A stretch of DNA of 64,000 nt, from NCBI GenBank assembly GCA_023614405.1, contig CM042686.1, positions 348,386,329 through 348,450,328 of the forward strand, in the 5' to 3' direction. This DNA comes from Avena insularis (lineage: Eukaryota > Streptophyta > Magnoliopsida > Poales > Poaceae). The notes under the pieces are model-generated. The model had not been told where the DNA came from. It did no database searches and worked only from the letters and a program-made list of their open reading frames with translations. Positions within the stretch are counted from its first letter, which is position 1, and each line of letters starts with the position of its first letter. Positions 49,235 to 61,706 of the stretch are shown here, piece by piece. The translations under genes and the position numbers were made by a program.

Positions 49235-52200
49235 GTTTGTGAGAAGAACACATAAGCAATCCCACTGGTGGATCCATATGTGGTTTGTGAGAAGAACACA
49301 CATCCAATGACACTGGTGGATCCATGTGTGGTTTGTGAGAAGAACACACATGCAATGACACTGGTGGATCCATAAGTGGTTTGTGAGAATAACAGACATG
49401 CAATGAACTTTGGTGGATCCATGTGTGGTTTGTGAGAAGAACACACATGCAATGACACTGGGTGTGGTTCATGAAAAGAACACATATCCAATGACACTGG
49501 TGGATCCTTATGTGGTTTGTGAGAAGAACACACATGCAATGACTCTTGGTGTGGTTCATGAAAAGAACACACATCGAATGAACTCTAATGGATCCATATG
49601 TGGTTTGTGAGAAGAGCACACATGCAATGACTCTAGCTGTGGTTTGTGAGAAGAACACACATGCAATCACACTGGTGGATCCATATGTGGTTTGTGAGAA
49701 GAACACACATGCAATGACTCTTGGTGTGGTTCATGAAAAGAACACACATCCAATGAACTCTAATGGATCCATATGTGGTTTGTGAGAAGAGCACACATGC
49801 AATGACTCTAGCTGTGGTTTGTGAGAAGAACACACATGCAATCACACTGGTGGATCCATATGTGGTTTGTGAGAAGAACACACATGCAATCACTCTAGAT
49901 GTTGTTTCTAAAAAGAACACACATGCAATAACACTGGTGGATCCATATGTGGTTTGTGAGAAGAACACACATCCAATGACACTGGTGCATCCATGTGTGG
50001 TTTGTGAGAAGAACACGCATGCAATGACACTGGGTGTGGTTCATGAAAAGAACACACATCCAATGACACTGGTGGATCCTTATGTGGTTTGTGAAAAGAA
50101 CACACATGCAATGACTCTAGATGTGGATTGTGAGAAGAACCCACATGCAATGACACTAGTGGATCCATATGTGGTTTGTGAGAAGAACACACATCCAATG
50201 ACACTGGTGGATCCATATGTGGTTTGTGAGAAGAACACACATGCAATTACACTGGGTGTGGTTCATGAAAAGAACACACATCCAATGAACTCTGCTGGAT
50301 CCATATGTGGTTTTTGAGAAGAACACACATGCAATGACTCTAGTTGTGGTTCATGAGAAGAACACACATGCAATCACACTTGTGGATCCATATGTGGTTT
50401 GTGAGAAGAACACACATCCAGTGACACCGGTGGATCCATGTGTGGTTTGTGAGAAGAACACACATGCAATGACACTGGGCGTGGTTCATGAAAAGAGCAC
50501 ACATCCAACGACACTGGTGGATCCTTATGTGGTTTGTGAAAAGAACTCACATGCAGTGACTCTATATGTGGTTTGTGAGAAGAACACACATGCAATGACA
50601 CTGGTGGATCCATATGTGGTATGTGAGAAGAACACACATCCAATGACACTGGTGGATCCTTGTGTGGTTTGTGAGAAGAACACACATGCAATGACACTGG
50701 TGGATCCATATGTGGTCTGTAAAAAGAACGTACATGCAATGACACTGGTGGATCAATGTGGTTTGTGAGAATAACAGACATCCAATGAACTCTGGTGGAT
50801 CCATGTGTGGTTTGTTAGAAGAACACACATGCAATGACACTAGGTGTGGTTCATGAAAAGAACACACATCCAATGACACAGGTGGATCCTTATGTGGTTT
50901 GTGAAAAGAACACACATGCAATGACTCTAGATGTGGTTCATGAGAAGAAGACACGTGCAATCATGCTGGTGGATCCATATGTGGTTTGTGAGAAGAACAC
51001 ACATCCAATGACACTGGTGGATCCATGTGTGGTTTGTGAGAAGATAACACATGCAATGACACTGGGTGTGGTTCATGAAAAGAAGACACATCCAATGACA
51101 CTGGTGGATCCTTATGTGGTTTGTGAAAATAACACACATGCAGTGACTCTAGATGTGGTTTGTGAGAAGAACACACATGCAATGACACTGGTGGATCCAT
51201 ATGTGGTTTGTGAGAAGAACAGACATCTAATGACACTGGTGGATCCATATGTGGTTTATGAGAAGAACACGCATGTAATGACTTTGAGTGTGGTTCATGA
51301 AAATAACACACATCCAATGAACTCTGGTGGATCCATATGTGGTTTGTGAGAAGAACACACATGCAATGACTCTAGCTGTGGTTTGTGAAAAGAACACACA
51401 TGCAATCGCACTGGTGGATCCATATGTGGTTTGTGAGAAGAACACACATCCAATGACACTGGTGGATCCATGTGTGGTTTGTGAGAACATTACACATGCA
51501 ATGACACTGGGTGTGGTTCATGAAAAGAAGACACATCGAATGACATTGGTGGATCCTTATGTGGTTTGTGAAAAGAACACACATGCAATGACTCTAGATG
51601 TGGTTTGTGAGAAGAACACACATGCAATGACACTGGTGAATCCATATGTGGTTTGTGAGAAGAACACACATCCAATGACACTGGTGGATCCATATGTGGT
51701 TTGTGAGAAGAACACACATGCAATGACTTTGAGTGTGTTTCATGAAAAGAACACACATCCAATTAACTCTGGTGGATCCATATGTGGTTTGTGAGAAGAA
51801 CACACATGCAATGACTCTAGCTGTGGTTTGTGAAAAGAACACACATGCAATCACACTGGTAGATCCATATGTGGTTTGTGAGAAGAACACACATCTAATG
51901 ACACGGGTGGATCCATGTGTGGTTTGTGAGAAGAACACACATGCAAAACACACATGCAATGATAATGGTGGATCCATATGTGGTCTGTGGAAAGAACAGA
52001 CATGCAATGACACTAGCGGTGGTTAATGAAAAGAATAGAGATGCAATGACTCTGATGGATCCATATGTGGTTTGTGAAAAGAACACACATGCAATGACTC
52101 TAGTTGTGGTTAATGAAAAGAACACACATGCAATGACTCTGGTGGATCCATGTGGATTGCGAAAAGAACACACATGCAATGACTCTATCTATTGTTAATG

Positions 52201-55200
52201 AAAAGAACACACATGCAATGACACTGGTGGATCCATATGTGGTTTGTGAAAAGAACAGACATGCAATGAACTCTGGTGGATCCATGTGTGGTTTGTGAAA
52301 AGAACACACATGCAATGACACTGGTTGTGGTTCATGAAACAAACACACATCCAATGACACTGGTGGATCCTTATGTGGTTTGTGAAAAGAACACACATGC
52401 AATGACTCTAGATGTGCTTTGTGAGAAGAACACACATGCAATGACACTGGTGGATCCATATGTGGTTTGTGAGAAGAACACACATCCAATGACACTGGTG
52501 GATCCATATGTGGTTTGTGAGAAGAACACACATGCAATGACTCTTGGTGTGATTCATGAAAGGAACACACATCCAATGAACTCTGGTGGATCCATATGTG
52601 GTTTGTGAGAAGAACACACATGCAATGACTCTAGCTGTGGTTTGTGAGAAGAACACACATGCAATCACACTGGTGGATCCATATGTGGTTTGTGAGAAGA
52701 ACACACATCCAGTGGCACTGGTGGATCCATGTGTGGTTTGTAAGAAGAACACACATGCAAAACACTCATGCAATCACACTTGTGGATCCATATGTCGTAT
52801 GTAGAAATAACAGACATGCAATGACACTATCTGTGTGCGGTTTGTGAAAAGAACGCACATGCAATGACACTGGTGGATCAATGTGGTTTGTGAGAATAAC
52901 AGACATGCAATGAACTCTGGTGGATCCATGTGTGGTTTGTGAGAACACACATGCAATGACACTGGGTGTGGTTCATGAAAAGAACACACATCCAATGACA
53001 CTGGTGGATCCTTATGTGGTTTTTGAGAAGAACACACATGCGATGACTCTAGATGTGGTTTCTAAAAAGAACACAAATGCAATGACACTAGTGGATCCAT
53101 ATGTGGTTTGTGTGAAGAACACACATCCAATGACACTGGTGGATCCATGTGTGGTTTGTGAGAAGAAAACGCATGCAGTGACACTGGGTCTGGTTCATGA
53201 AAAGAACACACATCCAATGACACTGGTGAATCCTTATGTCGTTTGTGAAAAGAACACACATGCAATGACTCTAGATGTGGATTGTGAGAAGAACACACAT
53301 GCAATGACCCTGGTGGATCCATATGTAGTTTGTGAGAAGAACACACATGCAGTGACAATGATGGATCCATATGTGGTCTATGGAAAGAACAGACATGTAA
53401 TGACACTAGCTGTGGTTAATGAAAAGAACAGACATGCAATGACTCTGATGGATACATATGTGATTTGTGAAAAGAACACACTTGCAATGACTCTAGTTAT
53501 GGTTAATGAAAAGAACACACATGTAATGACTCTCGTGGATACATGTGGTTTGTGAAAAGAACACACATGCAATGACTCTAGCTATGGTTAATGAAAAGAA
53601 CACACATGCAATGACACTGGTGGATCCATATGTGGTTTGTGAAAAGAACAGACATGCAATGAACTCTGGTGGATCCATGTGTGGTTTGTCAGAAGAACAC
53701 ACATTAAATGACACTGGTTGTGGTTCATGAAAACAACACGCATCCAATGACACTGATGGATCCTTATGTGGTTTGTGAAAAGAACACACATGCAATGACT
53801 CTAGATGTGGTTTGTGATAAGAACACACATGCAATGACACTGGTGGATCCATATGTGGTTTGTGAGAAGAACACACACCCAATGACACTGGTGGATCCAT
53901 ATGTGGTTTCTGAGAAGAACACACATGCAATGACTCTTGGTGTGGTTCATAAAAAGAACACACATCCCATGAACTATAGTGGATCCATATGTGGTTTGTG
54001 AGAAGAGCACACATGCAATTACTCTAGCTATGGTTTGTGAGAAGAACACACATGCAATCACACTACATGATCCTTATGTGGTTTGTGAGAAGAACACACA
54101 TCTAATGACACCGGTGGATCCATGTGTGGTATATGAGAAGAACACACATGCAATGACACTGGTGGATCTATATGTGTTATGTAGAAATAATAGACATGCA
54201 ATGACACTAGCTGTGGTTAATGAAAAGAACAAACATGCAATGACTCGGATGGATCCATATGTGGTTTGTGAAAAGAACACACATGGAATGACACTGGTGG
54301 ATCAATGTGGTTTGTGAGAATAACACACATGCAATAAACTCTGGTGGATCCATATGTAGGTTTGTGAGAAGAACACACATGCAATGACACTTGGTGTGGT
54401 TCATGAAAAGAATAGACATCTAATGACACTGGTGGATCCTTATGTGGTTTGTGAGAAGAAAACACATGCAATGATTCTAGATGTGGTTTCTAAAAAGAAC
54501 ACACATGAAATGACACTGGTGGATCCATATGTGGTTTGTTAGAAGAACACACATCCAATGACACTGGTGGATCCATGTGTGGTTTGTCAAAAGAACATGC
54601 ATGCAATGACACAGGGTGTGGTTCATGAAAAGAACACACATCCAATGACACTGGTGGATCCTTATGTGGTTTGTGAAAAGAACACACATGCAATGACTCT
54701 AGATGTGGATTGTGAGAAGAACACACATGCAATGACCCTGGTGGATCCATATGTGGTTTGTGAGAAGAACACACATCGAATGACACTGGTGGATCCATAT
54801 GTGGTTTGTGAGAACACACATGCAATGACACTAGGTGTGGTTCATGAAAATAACACACATCCAATGATCTCTGGGGGATCCATACGTGGTTTGTGAGAAG
54901 AACACACATTCAATGACTCTAGCTGTTGTTCATGAGAAGAACACACATGCAATCACACTGGTGGATCCATATGTGGTTTGTGAGAAGAACACACATCCAA
55001 TGACACTGGTGGATCCATGTGTGGTTTGTGAGAAGAACACTCATGCAATGACACTGGGTGTGGTTCATGAAAAGAACACACATACAATGACACTGATGGA
55101 TCCTTATGTGGTTTGGGAAAAGAACTCACATGCAATGACTCTAGATGTGGTTTGTGAGAAGAACACACATGCAATGACACTGGTGGATCCATATGTGGTA

Positions 55201-58200
55201 TGTGAGAAGAACACACATCCAATGACACTGGTGGATCCATGTGTGGTTTGTGAGAAGAACACACATGCAATGACACTGGTGGATCCATATGTGGTCTGTG
55301 AAAAGAACACACATGCAATGACACTGGTGGATCAATGTGGTTTGTGAGAATAACAGACATGCAATGAACTCTGGTGGATCCATGTGTGGTTTGTGAGAAG
55401 AACACACATGCAATGACAGTAGGTGTGGTTCATGAAAAGAACACACATCCAATGACACTGGTGGATCCTTATGTGGTTTGTGAAAAGAACACACATGCAA
55501 TGACTCTAGATGTGGTTCATGAGAAGAACACACATGCAATCATGCTGGTGGATCCATATGTGGTTTGTGAGAAGAACACACATCCAATGACACTGGTGGA
55601 TCCATGTGTGGTTTGTGAGAAGAACACACATGCAATGACACTGGGTGTGGTTAATGAAAAGAACACACATCCAATCACACTGGTGGATCCTTATGTGGTT
55701 CGTGAAAAGAACAACATGCAATGATTCTAGATGTGGTTTGTGAGAAGAACACACATGCAATGACACTGTTGGATCCATATGTGGTTTGTGAGAAGAACAC
55801 ACATCCAATGACACTGGTGGATCCATATGTGGTTTGTGAGAAGAATACACATGCAATGACTTTGGGTGTGGTTAATGAAAAGAACACACATCCAATGACA
55901 CTGGTGTGGTAGATCCGTATGTGGTTTGTGAGAAGAACACACCTACAATGACTCTAGCTGTGGTTTGTGAAAATAACACACATGCAATCGCACTGGTGGA
56001 TCCATATGTGGTTTGTGAGAAGAACACACATCCAATGACACTAGTGGATCCATGTGTGGTTTGTGAGAAGAACACACATGCAAAACACACATACAATGAC
56101 AATGGTGGATCCATATGTGGTCTTTGGAAAGAACATCATGCAATGACACTAGCCGTGGTTAATGAAAAGAACAGACATGCAATGACTCTGATGGATTCAT
56201 ATGTGGTTTGTGAAAAGAACACACATTCAAAGACTCTAGTTGTGGTTAATGAAAAGAACACCCATGCAATGACTCTGGTGGATCCATGTCGTTTGTGAAA
56301 ACAACACACATGCAATGACTCTAGCTATGGTTAATGAAAAGAACACACATGCAATGACACTGGTGGATCCATATGTTGTTTGTGAAAAGAACAGACATGC
56401 AATGAACTCTGGTGGATCCATGTGTGGTTTGTGAGAAGAACACACATTCAATGACACTGTTGTGGTTCATGAAAAGAACACACATCCAATGACACTGATG
56501 GATCCATATGTGGTATGTGAAAAGAACACACATGCAATGACTCTAGATGTGGTTTGTGAGAAGAACACACATCCAATGACACTGGTGGATCCATATGTGG
56601 TTTGTGAGAAGAACACACATCCAATGACACGGGTGGATCCATATGTGGTTTGTGAGAAGAACACACATGCAATGACTCTAGGTATGGTTCATGAAAAGAA
56701 CACACATCCAATGAACTCTGGTAGATCCATATGTTGTTTGTGAGAAGAGCACAAATGCAATGACTCTAGGCGTGGTTTGTGATAAGAACACACATGCAAT
56801 CACACTGGTGGATCCATATGTGGTTTGTGAGAAGGACACACATCTAATGACACTGGTGGATCCATGTGTGGATTGTGAGAAGAACACACATGCAATGACA
56901 CTGGGTGTGGTTCATGAAAAGGACACACATCCAATGACACTGGTGGATCCTTATGTGGTTTGTGAAAAGAACTCATATGCAATAACTCTAGATGTGGTTT
57001 GTGAGAAGAACACACATGCAATGACCCTAGTGGATCCATATGTGGTTTGTGAGAAGAACACACATCCAATGACACTGGTGGATCCATATGTGGTTTGTGA
57101 GAAGAACACACATGCAATGACACTGGGTGTGGTTCATGAAAATAACACACATCCAATGAACTCTGGTGGATCCATTCGTGGTTTGTGAGAAGAACACACA
57201 TTCAATGACTCTAGCTGTGGTTCATGAGAAGAACACACATGCAATCACAATGGTGGATCCATATGTGGTTTGTGAGAAGAACACACATCCAATGACACTG
57301 GTGGATCCATATGTGGTTTGTGAGAAGAACACACATGCAATGACACTGGGTGTGGTTCATGAAAAGAACGCACATCCAATGACACTAGTGGATCCTTATG
57401 TGGTCTGTGAAAAGAACACACATGCAATAACTCTAGATGTGGATTGTGAGAAGAACACACATGCAATGATACTGGTGGATCCATATGTGGTATGTGAGAA
57501 GAACACACATCCAATGACACTAGTGGATCCATGTGTGGTTTGTGAGAAGAACACACATGCAATGACACTGGTGGATCCATATGTGGTCTGTGAAAAGAAC
57601 ACACATGCAATGACTCTTGGTGTGGTTCATGAAAAGAACACACATCCAATGAACTCTAATGGATCCATATGTGGTTTGTGATAAGAGCACACATGCAATG
57701 ACTTTAGCTGTGGTTTGTGAGAAGAACACACATGCAATCAAACTGGTGGATCCATATGTGGTTTGTGAGAAGAACACACATGCAATCACTTTAGATGTTG
57801 TTTCTAAAAAGAACACACATGCAATGACACTGGTGGATCCATATGTGGTTTGTGAGAAGAACACACATCCAATGACACTGGTGCATCCATGTGTGGTTTA
57901 TGAGAAGAACACGCATGCGATGACACTGGGTGTGGTTCATGAAAAGAACACACATCCAATGACACTGGTGGATCCTTATGTGGTTTGTGAAAAGAACACA
58001 CATGCAATGACTCTAGATGTGGATTGTGAGAAGAACCCATATGCAATGACCCTAGTGGATCCATATGTGGTTTGTGAGAAGAACACACATCCAATGACAC
58101 TGGTGGATCCATATGTGGTTTGTGAGAAGAACACACATGCAATTACACTGGGTTTGGTTCTTGAAAAGAACACACATCCAATGAACTTTGCTGGATCCAT

Positions 58201-59240
58201 ATGTGGTTTTTGAGAAGAACACACATGCAATGACTCTAGTTGTGGTTCATGAGAAGAACACACATGCAATCACACTTGTGGATCCATATGTGGTTTGTGA
58301 GAAGAACACACATCCAATGACACCGTTGGATCCATGTGTGGTTTGTGAGAAGAACACACATGCAATGACACTGGGCGTGGTTCATGAAAAGAACACACAT
58401 CCAATGACAGAGGTGGATCCTTATGTTGTTTGTGAAAAGATCACACATGCAATGACTCTAGATGTGGTTCATGAGAAGAACACACATGCAATGACACTGG
58501 TGGATCCATATGTGGTTTGTGAGAAGAACACACATCCAATGACACTGGTGGATCCATGTGTGGTTTGTGTGAAGATAACACATGCAATGACACTGGGTGT
58601 GGTTCATGAAAAGAAGACACATCCAATGACACTGGTGGATCCTTATGTGGTTTGTGAAAAGAACACACATGCAATGACTCTAGATGTGGTTTGTGAGAAG
58701 AACACACATGCAATGACACTGGTGGATCCTTACGTGGTTTGTGAGAAGAACACACATCAAATGACACTGGTGGATCCATATGTGGTTTGTGAGAAGAACA
58801 CGCACACAATGACTTTGAGTGTGGTTCATGAAAAGAACACACATCCAATGAACTCTGGTGGATCCATATGTGGTTTGTGACAAGAACAAACATGCACTAA
58901 CTCTAGCTCTGGTTTGTGAAAAGAACACACATGCAATCACACTGGTAGATCCATATGTGGTTTGTGAGAAGAACACACATCCAATGACACGGATGGATCC
59001 ATGTGTGGTTTGTGAGAAGAACACACACGCAAAACAAACTTGCAATGATAATGGTGGATCCATATGTGGTGTGTGTGGAAAGAACAGACATGCAATGACA
59101 CTAGCGGTGGTTAATGAAAAGAACAGACATGCATTGACTCTTATGGATCCATATGTGGTTTGTGAAAAGAACACACATGAAATGACTCTAGTTGTGGTTA
59201 ATGAAAAGAACACACATGCAATGACTCTGGTGGATCCATG

Positions 59241-60473
59241 TGGTTTGCGAAAAGAACACACATGCAATGACTCTAGCTATGGTTAATGAAAAGAACACAC
59301 ATGCAATGACACTGGTGGATCCATATGTGGTTTGTGGAAAGAACATACATGCAATGAACTCTGGTGTATCCATGTGTGGTTTGTGAGAAGAACACACATT
59401 CAATGACACTGGTTGTGGTTCATGAAACGAACACACATCCAATGACACTGGTGGATCCTTATGTGGTTTGTGAAAAGAACACACATGCAATGACTCTAGA
59501 TGTGCTTTGTGAGAAGAACACACATGCAATGACACTGGTGGATCCATATCTGGTTTGCGAGAAGAACATACATCCAATGACACTGGTGGATCCATATGTG
59601 GTTTATGAGAAGAAAACACATGCAATGACTCTTGGTGTGGTTCATGAAAGGAACACACATCCAATGAACTCTAGTGGATCCATATGTGGTTTGTGAGAAG
59701 AGCACACGTGCAATGACTCTAGCTGTGGTTTTTGAGAAGAACACACATGTAATCACACTAGTGGATCCATATGTGGTTTGTGAGAAGAACACATATCCAA
59801 TGACACTGGTGGATCCATGTGTGGTTTGTAAGAACACAGATGCAAAACACACATGCAATGACACTTGTGGATCCATATGTGGTATGTAGAAATAACGGAC
59901 ATGCAATGACACTAGCTGTGTGCGGTTTGTGAAAAGAACACACATGCAATGACACTGGTGGATCAATGTGGTTTGTGAGAAGAACACACATCCAATGACA
60001 CTGGTGGATCCATGTGTGGTTTGTAAGAACACACATGCAAAACACACATGCAATGACACTTGTGGATCCATATGTGGTATGTAGAAATAACGGACATGCA
60101 ATGACACTAGCTGTGTGCGGTTTGTGAAAAGGACACACATGCAATGACACTGGTGGATCAATGTGGTTTGTGTGAAGATAACACATGCAATGACACTGGG
60201 TGTGGTTCATGAAAAGAAGACACATCCAATGACACTGCTGGATCCTTATGTGGTTTGTGAAAAGAACACACATGCAGTGACTCTAGATGTGGTTTGTGAG
60301 AAGAACACACATGCAATGACACTGGTGGATCCATATGTGGTTTGTGAGAAGAACACACATCCAATGACACTGGTGGATCCATATGTGGTTTGTGAGAAGA
60401 ACACGCATGCAATGACTTTGTGTGTGGTTCATGAAAAGAACACACATCCAATGAACTCTGGTGGATCCATATG
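59241..60473. repeat. 1,233-bp tandem duplication, copy 1
   Basis: The copy begins at GGTTTGCGAAAAGAACACAC and is repeated with very few differences 1,233 bp downstream. Differences include ACACAGATGC against ACACATATGC and AAAACACATGC against AAAACATATGC. Inside it, a 195-bp sub-block beginning near AATAACGGACATG is itself doubled (59891 and 60086). Confidence 0.87.
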
Positions 60474-61706
60474 TGGTTTGCGAAAAGAACACACATGCAA
60501 TGACTCTAGCTATGGTTAATGAAAAGAACACACATGCAATGACACTGGTGGATCCATATGTGGTTTGTGGAAAGAACATACATGCAATGAACTCTGGTGT
60601 ATCCATGTGTGGTTTGTGAGAAGAACACACATTCAATGACACTGGTTGTGGTTCATGAAACGAACACACATCCAATGACACTGGTGGATCCTTATGTGGT
60701 TTGTGAAAAGAACACACATGCAATGACTCTAGATGTGCTTTGTGAGAAGAACACACATGCAATGACACTGGTGGATCCATATCTGGTTTGCGAGAAGAAC
60801 ATACATCCAATGACACTGGTGGATCCATATGTGGTTTATGAGAAGAAAACATATGCAATGACTCTTGGTGTGGTTCATGAAAGGAACACACATCCAATGA
60901 ACTCTAGTGGATCCATATGTGGTTTGTGAGAAGAGCACACGTGCAATGACTCTAGCTGTGGTTTTTGAGAAGAACACACATGCAATCACACTAGTGGATC
61001 CATATGTGGTTTGTGAGAAGAACACATATCCAATGACACTGGTGGATCCATGTGTGGTTTGTAAGAACACATATGCAAAACACACATGCAATGACACTTG
61101 TGGATCCATATGTGGTATGTAGAAATAACGGACATGCAATGACACTAGCTGTGTGCGGTTTGTGAAAAGAACACACATGCAATGACACTGGTGGATCAAT
61201 GTGGTTTGTGAGAAGAACACACATCCAATGACACTGGTGGATCCATGTGTGGTTTGTAAGAACACACATGCAAAACACACATGCAATGACACTTGTGGAT
61301 CCATATGTGGTATGTAGAAATAACGGACATGCAATGACACTAGCTGTGTGCGGTTTGTGAAAAGGACACACATGCAATGACACTGGTGGATCAATGTGGT
61401 TTGTGTGAAGATAACACATGCAATGACACTGGGTGTGGTTCATGAAAAGAAGACACATCCAATGACACTGCTGGATCCTTATGTGGTTTGTGAAAAGAAC
61501 ACACATGCAGTGACTCTAGATGTGGTTTGTGAGAAGAACACACATGCAATGACACTGGTGGATCCATATGTGGTTTGTGAGAAGAACACACATCCAATGA
61601 CACTGGTGGATCCATATGTGGTTTGTGAGAAGAACACGCATGCAATGACTTTGTGTGTGGTTCATGAAAAGAACACACATCCAATGAACTCTAGTGGATC
61701 CATATG
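60474..61706. repeat. 1,233-bp tandem duplication, copy 2
   Basis: This is the direct partner of 59241-60473, sharing all its rare variants (CTGGTGTATCCATG, ATCTGGTTTGCGAG, CATGAAACGAACAC). The 195-bp inner doubling is present here too, so it is older than the 1,233-bp duplication. Confidence 0.87.
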
